A DNA stretch of 48,789 nt from Bacillota bacterium (GCA_023459795.1 JAEWSP010000022.1:1-48789), one strand, 5' to 3'. Positions 1 to 7,945 are shown, counted from the first letter of the stretch. Numbers and translations are program-made. The notes: generated by a model not told the origin, from the letters alone.

Positions 1-24
1 CCTCTGATCCATCGTGTATTTCAT
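1..24 (-). CDS. Start of a probable IS3 orfA (partial, runs off left edge)
   Basis: Eight codons (MKYTMDQR) are visible from an ATG at 24 to the window edge. The start is supported by an AGGAGGGG ribosome binding site seven bases upstream (33-40). IS3 orfA products usually begin with a short Lys/Tyr-rich stretch leading into a helix-turn-helix, which fits, but the visible part is too short for identification by itself. The call depends on the IS-like end at 127. Confidence 0.35.
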
Positions 25-31
25 CGAAAAA

Positions 32-53
32 GCCCCTCCTGTGGCTTCGGGGC
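32..53 (-). promoter_or_regulatory. Hairpin covering the ribosome binding site of the IS orfA
   Basis: GCCCC (32-36) pairs with GGGGC (49-53) across a 12-base loop. The minus-strand GGGGC arm is the 3' half of the AGGAGGGG ribosome binding site, so the fold would hide it. Several insertion sequences are known to limit translation of read-through mRNA from outside promoters in this way. The role here is inferred. Confidence 0.4.
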
Positions 54-57
54 GGCC

Positions 58-87
58 GATGAACGAAGGGCATGCCCTTCGTTCATC
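58..87. repeat. 30-bp perfect palindrome inside the IS leader
   Basis: The 30 bases read identically on both strands, with the axis at the central CATG (71-74). The palindrome lies between the IS end (127) and the orfA ribosome binding site. As RNA it would form a stem of up to 13 bp with a four-base loop; as DNA it could be a dimeric protein site. No long T run follows on either strand, so it is not a standard terminator. Confidence 0.7.
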
Positions 88-155
88 ACTGGCCTACTCC
101 TCGGTCCAACATTTGGGGTTCACTACAAGAACGGGGAAGGCTTTTTCATTGCAGG

Positions 156-181
156 AAAAAAGGCCGTCCCAGGACGGCCTT
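156..181 (-). terminator. Intrinsic terminator of the RNase J gene
   Basis: AAGGCCGTCC (160-169) pairs with GGACGGCCTT (172-181). Read on the minus strand the hairpin runs into six T residues (156-161). It lies 18 bases past the RNase J stop codon and ends just before the IS, so the insertion left the terminator intact. Confidence 0.88.
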
Positions 182-198
182 CCATCGGTTTAGTAAGT

Positions 199-1962
199 CT
201 ACCTGGGATCGAGTTCTTCCATCCGGTCGACATCCAGGATCTTGACGACGACAAGAGGCTCTTTCTCCGTATGGCGGACAAGGAGCTTGCTGGCTTTTTC
301 GCTGATCCTGTATTCCAAATCCTGAATGGCTATCTTCTTGCCCGTGCTGGCAAGGAAGTTATTCACGTTCGTAAGGAACAAAGAAGAAAGCTGGCCTAAG
401 ATCGGTTCGCTCTCCTTGAGGTAGAGGAAGCCTCTCATTTGGATGTCCGGCTGGGAAACAATCTTCTTAAGCTTGCTGGAGATGTTGACACCCATGATGA
501 CGACACCGCCATCGGCCATCTTCTGTCTCTCGGCAATGGAATTCTCTTTTACGTCGCCGACGCTGTAGCCATCGACCATGATGTCTCCGGCCTTGATGTT
601 GATGACCTTGCGGACGGCTTTCCCTTCTTCATCGAAAGCCAGGGCCAGGCCGTTGTCGTATACGAAGGTATTGAAGTGGTTAAGCCCGACTCCCATACCG
701 ATTGCAAGCATGGCGTTTGCCATAAGAAGACGGTACTCGCCCTTGACCGGCATATAGTAACGGGGATGGAAGAGGGAGATCATCATCTTGATATCCTCCT
801 GCCTGGCATGCATGGAAGCAAAAGTCTTGCGGGAGAGGGCGATGACATTGCAGTCCGCCCGATAGACGGTATCCGAAGTGATGGTTGCGATATCTTCCGT
901 TCCCGGAACGGAAGGAGTCGCATCGATGAAGGTATCCTTCGTATCGATCTTGAGATCCTTCACCATGCCGTAGCAGATATCCTGGATGAACTTGAAGAGC
1001 TTCTCCCCGCCGCCGGTCACAAGGACGATGACGTCGGAGGAATTCGTATGGATGAGGTCGGAAGCCGAGATCCTCATATCCTGCGGGATGACGATGCTGC
1101 CGCTTCTTGCCATATCGTCGAAGAAAGAAACCTGGTCCGGATTGGCAATCAGGATCTTCTTCTGGTACTTGCCGGCAAGGTTGATGACTTCCTGGATGTT
1201 GTAGAAATTCTGGCTGTAAAGGGAGATGAAGACCTTTCCCGACTGCTCCTCCAGGACTCTTCGGAGGGTGTCCGTGATCTTATGGGCAGGGGAAGCGATT
1301 CCGGTCTTGTCGGCAGCTTCGCTTTCCGTCAGAAGCAGGAAGGTCTTTTCCGACTCGCTGAGCCTTGCAAGCTTCGGAAGGTCGAAGTAATAACCCTTGA
1401 GAGGGGCGTAGTCCGTCATATAGTCGGACGTATAGACGATGTTTCCGAACTTCGTCTTCAAAGCAAAGCCGAAGGATTCCGAAACGGAATGGGTGGTTTC
1501 GAAGAATTCGAAGTTATGGGAACCGATGACGGCATGACCGCTAGGATCGACCGGAATGAAGGTAGCCGAGGAAATCTGGCGCTTGAACTTCTTTCCGTAG
1601 GTCGAATTGATGATAGCGATAGTCGTGCGGCTGGCATAGACCGGAGCATGGCAGAAATTGAGAAGATAAGGGAGAGCTCCGTACTGGTCGTCATGGCCGT
1701 GGGTGATGATGATTCCCTTCACCTTGCTGCCCAGCGTTTTCACATACGTGAAATCCGGGATGATGGTATCGACTCCAGGGATGGCCTTGGACGGATACTT
1801 CATACCGGCTTCGATGATGAAGGCATCGTCTCCGGCTTCGATGATGTAGCAGTTCTTGCCCATCTCATCGAGTCCGCCGAGGGCGACAATCTTCAGGGGG
1901 TAAGAAGAGGATTGCTGCTTCTGGCGGTTCTGATTCTGATTCGAATTGAAATGTTGGTTCAT
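199..1962 (-). CDS. RNase J-family metallo-beta-lactamase ribonuclease with degenerate metal site
   Basis: 587 aa, near the usual RNase J length (about 555) plus a Gln/Asn/Ser-rich tail over residues 1-20. RNase J proteins are cytoplasmic 5'-3' exo/endoribonucleases of mRNA decay. The fold is evident from THGHDDQYGALPYL (about 87-100), TTHS, TSDY and the C-terminal PVKGEYR motif. The canonical HxHxDH reads HGHDDQ, so the last His is Gln, and the His of PVHGEYR is Lys. Two usual metal ligands are therefore missing, as expected for a J2-like non-catalytic partner rather than a J1. The start is supported by TAGGAAA upstream. It is monocistronic, with its own promoter at 2041-2070. Family certain; activity doubtful. 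Confidence 0.88.
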   Translation of the reverse strand: MNQHFNSNQNQNRQKQQSSSYPLKIVALGGLDEMGKNCYIIEAGDDAFIIEAGMKYPSKAIPGVDTIIPDFTYVKTLGSKVKGIIITHGHDDQYGALPYLLNFCHAPVYASRTTIAIINSTYGKKFKRQISSATFIPVDPSGHAVIGSHNFEFFETTHSVSESFGFALKTKFGNIVYTSDYMTDYAPLKGYYFDLPKLARLSESEKTFLLLTESEAADKTGIASPAHKITDTLRRVLEEQSGKVFISLYSQNFYNIQEVINLAGKYQKKILIANPDQVSFFDDMARSGSIVIPQDMRISASDLIHTNSSDVIVLVTGGGEKLFKFIQDICYGMVKDLKIDTKDTFIDATPSVPGTEDIATITSDTVYRADCNVIALSRKTFASMHARQEDIKMMISLFHPRYYMPVKGEYRLLMANAMLAIGMGVGLNHFNTFVYDNGLALAFDEEGKAVRKVINIKAGDIMVDGYSVGDVKENSIAERQKMADGGVVIMGVNISSKLKKIVSQPDIQMRGFLYLKESEPILGQLSSLFLTNVNNFLASTGKKIAIQDLEYRISEKASKLLVRHTEKEPLVVVKILDVDRMEELDPR

Positions 1963-2040
1963 ATTATTTCCTAGCGAAAATATCGCTATTTCCTGTTTTC
2001 CTAAATCTAAGAGCAGAAAAACGTCTCAAGATTTGAGGCT

Positions 2041-2070
2041 ATTATACCTTATTTATGGTTTTTAAAACAA
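2041..2070 (-). promoter_or_regulatory. Promoter of the RNase J gene
   Basis: On the minus strand, TTGTTT (2065-2070) and TATAAT (2041-2046) are separated by 18 bases. The predicted start lies near 2034, giving a leader of about 70 bases. The leader contains a small hairpin, CTCAA/TTGAG (2025-2037), followed by a T run, which could protect the 5' end or attenuate transcription. Confidence 0.6.
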
Positions 2071-2089
2071 CACATGTATCCGCTTTATC

Positions 2090-2857
2090 CTAGAAAGAAA
2101 GATCGATATCCAGCAGTACCGGGCAATGATCGGATCCGAAGACATCGTTCAGGATCTCGCTGGAACGGACCTTTGGGAAAAGGGATTTGGAAACAAGCAT
2201 GTAGTCCAGTCTCCAGCCGGCATTGGTTTCCCGGGCATTCCGTTTGTAGGACCAATAGGAATACTTCTTCTCTTCCGGATGGAGAGAACGGAAGGTATCG
2301 ACAAGGCCGATGGAAAGGAGGGAAGTAAACTTTCCCCTCTCCTGATCGGTGAAACCGGCAGACATATGGTTGGATTCCGGATGCCTCAGATCGATTTCCT
2401 GATGGGAGACATTCAGGTCTCCGGTGACGATGATGGGTTTCTTGGCCATCAGGGAGAGGAGATAGGACTTCAGCTTCTCTTCGAATTCCATCCGGTAGTC
2501 CAGACGCTTGAGCCCTTCCCCGGAATTCGGAACATACATGTCGATGAAATAGAAGGAGGAGTATTCCATGACGATGACTCTTCCTTCGTCATCGTATTCC
2601 CCGTTTTCCAGTCCGTAATGGACGGAGAGAGGTTTCTCCTTGGCCATGACGGCCGTTCCGGAATAACCTTTCCGGGTCTTGGAAATCGTAAAATCAACAT
2701 ATGGTCTAGCCGGGTCCTGGAAGGGAAATTCCTTGTCATCGCTAAGCTTCAGCTCCTCCAGGCCTAGGATATCCGGATTGTACTTCTGGAACTGGCTGGT
2801 CAGATCCTTCTTCAGGTAGGCTCTAATCGAGTTGACATTGAAAGACATCAGTTTCAT
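2090..2857 (-). CDS. xth: Exodeoxyribonuclease III / AP endonuclease
   Basis: 255 aa, typical for the ExoIII (Xth/ExoA) family. The enzyme removes 3' blocks and cleaves DNA 5' of abasic sites in base-excision repair. Family motifs appear in order: SFNVNSIRA at the N terminus, the metal-binding Glu in LGLEELKL, VPNSG, GDLNVSHQEIDL, GWRLDYMLVS and the catalytic GSDHCPV near the C terminus. It starts three bases after the aguB stop with a GGGGGAA ribosome binding site, so it is probably co-transcribed with aguA-aguB. No clear terminator follows before the RNase J promoter. Confidence 0.93.
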   Translation of the reverse strand: MKLMSFNVNSIRAYLKKDLTSQFQKYNPDILGLEELKLSDDKEFPFQDPARPYVDFTISKTRKGYSGTAVMAKEKPLSVHYGLENGEYDDEGRVIVMEYSSFYFIDMYVPNSGEGLKRLDYRMEFEEKLKSYLLSLMAKKPIIVTGDLNVSHQEIDLRHPESNHMSAGFTDQERGKFTSLLSIGLVDTFRSLHPEEKKYSYWSYKRNARETNAGWRLDYMLVSKSLFPKVRSSEILNDVFGSDHCPVLLDIDLSF

Positions 2858-2860
2858 AGT

Positions 2861-3730
2861 CTATTCCCCCTTGGAAGCATCATGCTTCAGGATATCCGTA
2901 TACATCTCAGGACGTCTGTCCCGGAAGATGCCCCAGTCTCTTCTCTTGCTATCCGTCTTATCCAGATCGAACGTATGGGTTAAGACTGTTTCCTCTTCCC
3001 GGTTTGCCTGTTCGACGACAGTTCCGGTTTCATCCGTGATGAAAGAGGAGCCGTAGAAAGTCATGGAAGAATTCTTTTCTTTCTGGGTTCCGACACGGTT
3101 GGAGGCAACGAGAGGGAGGATATTCAAAGCAGACTGGCCGACCATTGCATTATGCCAGTGCGGCATGGAATCGATGGGGAGGGTAGGTTCGGATCCGATG
3201 GCGGTCGGGAAGAGGAGATACTGGGCGCCTTTCAGAGCTAGGATACGGCCGGTCTCCATAAACCACTGGTCCCAGCAGATTCCGATACCAAGGCGACCCG
3301 CCTTCGTATCGAAAACCCGGAATCCGGTATCCCCGGGAGTGAAATAGAACTTCTCTTCGTAGCATTCCCCTGTCGGGATATGGGTCTTCCTGTATAGTCC
3401 GAGATTCTTTCCGTCTTTATCGAATACCACAATCGAGTTATAGTAGCAGTTCCCGTCTTTCTCAAAGAAAGAAATGGGTAAGACAACCTGTTGTTCCTTA
3501 GCAAGGTTGCTGAAATAGGAAAGGGTTTTGGAATGATCCTTATCCTCGGCATAGGAGAAGCGGTCGTAGTCTTCAATCTGGCAGAAATAGTTTCTCTCGA
3601 AAAGCTCCTGGAGGAGGACGACGTCCGCATTCTTCTGCTTGGCTTTCTTCACCATCAGGGTAGCTTTCTGGATGTTCTCGTCATAGTCCCTGGAACAGCT
3701 CATCTGCGTTGCAGCAAGTGTTACTTTCAT
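2861..3730 (-). CDS. aguB: N-carbamoylputrescine amidase
   Basis: 289 aa, standard length. A nitrilase-superfamily enzyme hydrolysing N-carbamoylputrescine to putrescine, CO2 and ammonia, the last step of the agmatine deiminase route. The catalytic triad is visible as Glu in LLQELFERNYF, Lys in YRKTHIPTG and Cys in GIGICWDQWF. The IPTG/YEEKFYF segment and the C-terminal RRPEMY fit the AguB subgroup better than general omega-amidases. The ATG overlaps the aguA stop (3727-3730), indicating translational coupling. Pairing with aguA makes the assignment strong. Confidence 0.94.
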   Translation of the reverse strand: MKVTLAATQMSCSRDYDENIQKATLMVKKAKQKNADVVLLQELFERNYFCQIEDYDRFSYAEDKDHSKTLSYFSNLAKEQQVVLPISFFEKDGNCYYNSIVVFDKDGKNLGLYRKTHIPTGECYEEKFYFTPGDTGFRVFDTKAGRLGIGICWDQWFMETGRILALKGAQYLLFPTAIGSEPTLPIDSMPHWHNAMVGQSALNILPLVASNRVGTQKEKNSSMTFYGSSFITDETGTVVEQANREEETVLTHTFDLDKTDSKRRDWGIFRDRRPEMYTDILKHDASKGE

Positions 3731-5025
3731 TCTTTCTCCCCCTTCTTTTCTTTTCCGGTTTCTTTCTTCGGCTTTTTCTTGACGTCTTTCTTATCTATCT
3801 TCTTATCTGCTTTTTTATCCACCTTGATTTCTTCTTTTTCCTTCGGCTTCTTTGTTTCTTCGCTGTCCTTGAAGAAGGCATGCTTGGAAACAGGCTGCTC
3901 TTCGATCCAGTAGAGGGCGGAGTAAGGAATCTGATGGGTGATGCAGTGGATGTTTCCTCCTCCTAAAAGAATTTCCCTGGAAGCAATCGGGAAGACTTCC
4001 TTGTCCGGGAAGAGGGAAGAGAAAAGGGTGAGAGCCTTTTTGTCGCTTTCCTTGTCTCCGAACTGGGGCAGAAGAAGGAACTTCTCTCCCATATAGAAAT
4101 TGATATAGCTGGCAGCAAGACGTCTTCCGACTTTCCGGGAGACGGCATCTTCGCTGTCCTTGATACCATCGGCCTCTTCCTTTGTCAGGTACTGGACTTT
4201 CGGAAGGGGAACAAGGACAACTTGGAGCTTTCTCCCCTTTGCATCCGTTTCGGACTGCAGGTAGGCTAAGTCGTCTTGGCATATCTGGTACTGAGGATCT
4301 TCCTTGTCTTCCGTATAGGCAAGAGCGACGACACCGGGCTTCAGGAAGCAGCAGATGTTGTCGATATGGCCGTCTGTTTCGTCATTGACGATACCCTTCG
4401 GAACAAAAAGAACCTTCTTGGCATTGAGGCTATCCTTAAGCTTCTGCTCGATCTCTTCCTTGGAAAGGCTTGGATTCCTTCCTTTGCTGAGCTGGCATTC
4501 CTCGGAAGTGAGGATGGTTCCTTCTCCGTCTGAATGGATATTTCCCCCTTCCAGGATGAAATCTTTATAGGCGGCATAGCGCGTAATCATCAGATCCAGA
4601 AGGATATTCCTGCCTAAGGCATTGTCCTTGTCCCAGGGTCTATAAAGACCATCGAAGTCTCCTCCCCAGGAATTGAAGCCGAAGTCGACACCGCAGAGCT
4701 TCTTGGTTTCGGGGTTAAGAAGGAATGCGGGAATCGGATCTCTGGCCCAGCTGTCATCATAAGGGAGCCTCAGGATATGGACGTTCTTCTTTTCGAAACG
4801 GGCCACGGTTGCACTGTCGATCCTTGGATCGGCAACGACGATTACCCATTCGAATCTGCGTATGGCATCGACTACGGAAAAGAATTCCGCAAGGGCAGGC
4901 TTTGCTCCGTTTCTCCAGGTATCCTCCCGATAGGGAAGCAAAATTATCGTAGCCAGATGCTTTTCCCCTTCGAAGGGGAAGACATAGTCCTTTATCGAAG
5001 CAAGCTCGGGTTCAATTGCATACAT
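3727..5025 (-). CDS. aguA: Agmatine deiminase with a lysine-rich C-terminal tail
   Basis: 432 aa; the family is usually about 365-380 aa. It converts agmatine to N-carbamoylputrescine and ammonia. The catalytic core shows LEGGNIHSDGEG and the nucleophile Cys in GGGNIHCITHQIP. The last 50 or so residues are a low-complexity Lys/Glu tail (repeated KKADKKIDKK-type units) absent from the family and likely disordered. The ATG at 5025 is chosen for its AGGAG ribosome binding site; an in-frame TTG lies nine codons upstream but would read through that site. First gene of an aguA-aguB-xth operon. No agmatine antiporter or carbamate kinase is nearby, suggesting a biosynthetic rather than energy-yielding role (inference). 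Confidence 0.93.
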   Translation of the reverse strand: MYAIEPELASIKDYVFPFEGEKHLATIILLPYREDTWRNGAKPALAEFFSVVDAIRRFEWVIVVADPRIDSATVARFEKKNVHILRLPYDDSWARDPIPAFLLNPETKKLCGVDFGFNSWGGDFDGLYRPWDKDNALGRNILLDLMITRYAAYKDFILEGGNIHSDGEGTILTSEECQLSKGRNPSLSKEEIEQKLKDSLNAKKVLFVPKGIVNDETDGHIDNICCFLKPGVVALAYTEDKEDPQYQICQDDLAYLQSETDAKGRKLQVVLVPLPKVQYLTKEEADGIKDSEDAVSRKVGRRLAASYINFYMGEKFLLLPQFGDKESDKKALTLFSSLFPDKEVFPIASREILLGGGNIHCITHQIPYSALYWIEEQPVSKHAFFKDSEETKKPKEKEEIKVDKKADKKIDKKDVKKKPKKETGKEKKGEKE

Positions 5026-5109
5026 ATTATTTTCTTCTCCTGTATCTCCCAAATAAAATCACAAAATAGTATAATTGATTTATTCGGAAATTGTTACTGG
5101 AGGGAAAGG
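5026..5109. promoter_or_regulatory. Divergent promoter region between aguA and the DJ-1 gene
   Basis: The 84 bases between the two starts are AT-rich and contain AGTATAAT (5068-5075). This gives a plus-strand TATAAT (5070-5075) and an overlapping minus-strand TATACT (5068-5073). No good -35 is seen on either strand. Overlapping -10 boxes would make the two directions mutually exclusive; this is inference. Confidence 0.4.
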
Positions 5110-5643
5110 ATGAAAGTACTCGAAGTCGTTACAGATGGTTTCGAAGACATGGAAGCAATCGGCACTTTGTCCTTGCTGAAGAGAGCGGGAGTAGATCTTA
5201 CTTTCGCTGCTATCGGCTCCCATAAGGCAACAGGCCGGTACGGAGTTGTCTCCGAAGAGATGCCGGACGTCTGGAATCTGGACTTGGATGAATACGGGAT
5301 GCTGATTATTCCGGGAGGCCCGGAATATATGGCGGAAGAAAAGAATCCGCGGTTTCTTGCCCTGGTTTTTGACTTTGCCAAGAAAGGCAAGTATATTGCC
5401 GCTATATGTGCCGGTCCGACGATCCTTGGCCACCTTGGTCTTCTGAAGGGGAAGGAGTACACCTGCTTTACATCCATGGATGAGGACTTCGGAGGTACGT
5501 ATGTCGACACGTATGCCGTAAAAGACGGGCGGATCATTACGGGAAGAAGCGTTGCCGCCGTCAACCAGTTCTCTCTGGAGATTATCCGTGCCGTCAAAGG
5601 GGAAGATGCTGTTAATAGGATCCGGGAAGAAGTCTACTTCTAG
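5110..5643 (+). CDS. DJ-1/PfpI family protein (ThiJ/YajL-like)
   Basis: 177 aa, a typical single-domain class I glutamine-amidotransferase-like protein. The conserved acid is in TDGFEDMEA (about 9-17), the IIPGGPEYM strand-turn follows, and the nucleophile-elbow Cys is in AAICAGPTILG (about 98-108), followed by a second Cys in YTCF. Members act as stress chaperones or deglycase-like proteins; the substrate is not predictable. The ATG is set by a GGAGGGAAAG ribosome binding site; a longer in-frame reading has no such support. It leads a plus-strand operon with cvpA (17-base gap) and the kinase/CYTH gene. Confidence 0.88.
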   Translation: MKVLEVVTDGFEDMEAIGTLSLLKRAGVDLTFAAIGSHKATGRYGVVSEEMPDVWNLDLDEYGMLIIPGGPEYMAEEKNPRFLALVFDFAKKGKYIAAICAGPTILGHLGLLKGKEYTCFTSMDEDFGGTYVDTYAVKDGRIITGRSVAAVNQFSLEIIRAVKGEDAVNRIREEVYF

Positions 5644-5660
5644 GAAACGAGGAAACCATT

Positions 5661-6425
5661 ATGGGTATTATTGACATTGTTTGCATTGCCGTTATCGTTC
5701 TGTTTGGTTTAATCGGTCTGGTGAAGGGATTCTCCAAGGGAAGCATACGTTCCCTTGCCTCCTTATGCGGAACCGCGGTTGCGTATTTCGCGGGTGTTCC
5801 GGCTACTTCCGGAATGATGAAGACGGGTCTCGGAACTTCTCTGAACAATTTCTATGTCGGGAAGCTTCCTTCGACTGCTACCTTCACCCAGGCGCTTGCT
5901 TCCACCACCTTGAATCCGGATATGAGCGCTGGCGATATTGCCACTGCCAACAGCGGTTATCTGGCTTCCGGGCTTAGCGAAGTCCATATCGTAAAGATCT
6001 TCCAGGGTCTCTTTATCACCCATGTCCAGGACTTCTCCAGCGATGTCCAGCATGCTCTGGCTTCTTCTTTCGGATACTGGACCATGCTTGCCGCCGTTAT
6101 CGTCATTCTCTTCCTCCTTGTTTTCTTCCTTGCCTATTTCCTTCTCAAGAAGGCCGGAGATGTAGCCTTCGGAGAAGACGGAAAGAGCGGACTTGGAAGA
6201 ATTGCCGGTCTTATCAAGGGACTGCTGCAGGCTGCCCTCTATCTCATTGTTGCCATGATTATCATCGTCTTCGTCAACCAGCTTATGGTCAAGGGCGGAA
6301 ACAATGCTCTTGCAACCTGGCTTACGAATGACCTCAAGCTTTCGGACAGCAATATGAGCATCGGCAAGCTTCTGTACAATACGGCCGGTTCCCTTCTCAA
6401 CTGGATTTCCACGGTTGGAAAGTAG
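5661..6425 (+). CDS. CvpA family membrane protein
   Basis: 254 aa. The N terminus (GIIDIVCIAVIVLFGLIGLVKG then SKGSIRSLASL) matches CvpA/colicin V production proteins: a first membrane segment followed by the G-x-x-KG turn. Four hydrophobic segments are evident (about 3-25, 28-48, 133-160, 190-215), with a polar, probably outside loop of about 80 residues between the second and third. Family members affect envelope integrity and cell division by unknown mechanisms. The ribosome binding site GAGGAAACC is good. The downstream gene starts five bases after the stop. Confidence 0.75.
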   Translation: MGIIDIVCIAVIVLFGLIGLVKGFSKGSIRSLASLCGTAVAYFAGVPATSGMMKTGLGTSLNNFYVGKLPSTATFTQALASTTLNPDMSAGDIATANSGYLASGLSEVHIVKIFQGLFITHVQDFSSDVQHALASSFGYWTMLAAVIVILFLLVFFLAYFLLKKAGDVAFGEDGKSGLGRIAGLIKGLLQAALYLIVAMIIIVFVNQLMVKGGNNALATWLTNDLKLSDSNMSIGKLLYNTAGSLLNWISTVGK

Positions 6426-6430
6426 GATTC

Positions 6431-7816
6431 ATGGCTTTCGAATTCCATCATCTGGATAAATGGGGGTATGCAAACCTCGACCTCGTAGAAGAGGTCGAGG
6501 AGCATAGTCCTAAGGCGGTTGTGCTGATTGCCGGAGCTTCTTCGGCGGGGAAGTCGTTTGCGGCTACCTTTCTGAAGAACCTTCTCGGAAAGAACGGCCA
6601 TAAGGCCGTTATTCTTTCTTTGGACCAGTATAATTTCGGCCTTTCCGGAATTGTCCCGAACAAAGTCAACGACAATTTCTTTGGTGGAAAAATCGAGAAG
6701 CTCCCGGCGATCGAAGAAGAAATCAAGAAGATTATTTATCATGTACCTTTCGAAGAAAAATTCTCTGCTCCGATTCTTCTTAAGATCAAAGAGAAGATCA
6801 AAGATCTTCTTCCTGCCCATCAGATGGAAAAGTTCCTTTCCGGTCTTTCTTCGGAATGGAAGAAGCTGAACTTCGATGAACCGTCCGTCTACAACCTGAA
6901 AGAAGCAAGCCAGGATATCCATACTCTTTTTGAAAACGGACGGATCTTCTCGAAGCTTTACAGCAAGGTAGTTTCCGAACGTGTCCCTTCCAAGACCGAA
7001 GTCGACGGAAGCGCCTATGATGTCATCCTCTGCGAAGGCATCTACGGGCTTACCAAAGGCATTACGGATTCTCTTTCCAATCTTCCGGTTCTAAAGAACT
7101 TCGTGGACGGGAACGCCAAGTCCCTGTTCCTAAGAAGAATCATCCGGGACTCGAGAATCACTTCTGCCGACAACATCTTCACGGTTTCTCTTTATTTCAA
7201 GTATATCGTGGAGTCTTACCAAAGCACGATCCTTCCTGCAAGAGAAGAAGCGGATGTCATCCTGAACAACGATATGACCTTTACGGAAATGCGGGCCGGA
7301 TCTCTTTATGTGACGAAGGATGAAATCTTCACTCCCAAGGAGGATGTGCCTTCCCTTCTTATCCAGGAAGGAAAAGTCGACAGGGTCAGCTATCAGAGAG
7401 ACTTCTTCTTTACCGTAAAAGGGGAGAATCCTCTGAAGAGAGCCAACAACATCCTTAGGATGCGGGAAATTTCCAGCGACTGCGGCAAGACTTATGTTCT
7501 TTCTTCCCTTGTCCATAAGGGAGCGCCGAAGTCCCGGAAGGACGACAAGCTCATCCGTCCGATCAATGTCCTCCTCAAGGAGGGGGAGATTGAAAAGGTC
7601 TGGAAGAATGAAGAGGAATGCCTTTCCGATTTCAAGAGGGCCGGATTCGAAATCGGGAACATCGAAATCAAGAAAAAGACTTACCTTATATATAAGGGGC
7701 AGGAAATTACGATGCGGAACATCCTGGGGAAGGGAACATACCTCGAATTCACGGAACCTGTAAAACCGGAAGTGGTTGCTTTCCTGAAAGGGATGATCAG
7801 ACAGGAGAAAGCCTAG
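6431..7816 (+). CDS. Uridine kinase-like P-loop NTPase fused to a CYTH-like domain
   Basis: 461 aa. Residues 1-290 are a uridine kinase/phosphoribulokinase-type domain: Walker A GASSAGKS (35-42), LSLDQYNFG, Walker B-like DVILCEGIYGL and an Arg-rich lid RRIIRDSRI. Residues 320-461 resemble a CYTH (triphosphate tunnel) domain: a FFFTVKGEN strand, ILRMREIS, KTYVLSSL and the terminal KGTYLEFTEP. The usual ExExK catalytic motif is not seen, so triphosphatase activity is doubtful. Plant TTM1/TTM2 have the same order of domains. A long helical insert (about 90-150) with paired Lys/Glu separates Walker A from the lid. Last gene of its operon, followed directly by a terminator. The substrate is unknown. 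Confidence 0.72.
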   Translation: MAFEFHHLDKWGYANLDLVEEVEEHSPKAVVLIAGASSAGKSFAATFLKNLLGKNGHKAVILSLDQYNFGLSGIVPNKVNDNFFGGKIEKLPAIEEEIKKIIYHVPFEEKFSAPILLKIKEKIKDLLPAHQMEKFLSGLSSEWKKLNFDEPSVYNLKEASQDIHTLFENGRIFSKLYSKVVSERVPSKTEVDGSAYDVILCEGIYGLTKGITDSLSNLPVLKNFVDGNAKSLFLRRIIRDSRITSADNIFTVSLYFKYIVESYQSTILPAREEADVILNNDMTFTEMRAGSLYVTKDEIFTPKEDVPSLLIQEGKVDRVSYQRDFFFTVKGENPLKRANNILRMREISSDCGKTYVLSSLVHKGAPKSRKDDKLIRPINVLLKEGEIEKVWKNEEECLSDFKRAGFEIGNIEIKKKTYLIYKGQEITMRNILGKGTYLEFTEPVKPEVVAFLKGMIRQEKA

Positions 7817-7842
7817 GACCGCTCTTCGGCGGTCCTTTTTTT
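7816..7842 (+). terminator. Intrinsic terminator of the DJ-1/cvpA/kinase operon
   Basis: GGACCGC (7816-7822) pairs with GCGGTCC (7829-7835), followed by seven T residues. The stem begins at the last base of the TAG stop codon. Confidence 0.92.
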
Positions 7843-7918
7843 CTCTCCGAAAAAGAGAAAGGAAAGTGAAACCCCTTACGAGTGCCTGATTCAGGAAATA
7901 TTCCTCTTTCTTCTTATG

Positions 7919-7945
7919 TTGATTCCTCTTTTCTTGTGGTAGAAT
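7919..7945 (+). promoter_or_regulatory. Promoter of the BMP transporter operon
   Basis: Extended -10 TGGTAGAAT (7937-7945) with a TTGATT box (7919-7924) 15 bases upstream of the hexamer. The predicted start is near 7952, leaving about 215 bases of untranslated leader before bmpA. The stretch 7843-7918 between the preceding terminator and this promoter holds only short inverted repeats, such as CCTGATTCAGG and AGGAAATATTCCT, and no gene. Confidence 0.6.

Larger units (their letters stand above)
1..127 (-). mobile_element. IS3-family insertion sequence, 5' end only
   Basis: Read on the minus strand, the element starts at 127 with TGTAGTGAACCCC followed by AAATGTTGGAC. This resembles the TG-starting terminal repeats of the IS150 branch of the IS3 family. 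About 100 bases in, a strong ribosome binding site precedes an ATG at 24 that could begin orfA. The rest lies outside the window, so neither transposase frames nor the second terminal repeat can be checked. The family call rests on recalled terminal sequence and layout. Confidence 0.55.

Noticed and set aside
439..1974. 511-codon plus-strand frame
   Set aside because: Antisense shadow of the RNase J gene, with Asp/Gly-rich sequence and no domain or ribosome binding site.
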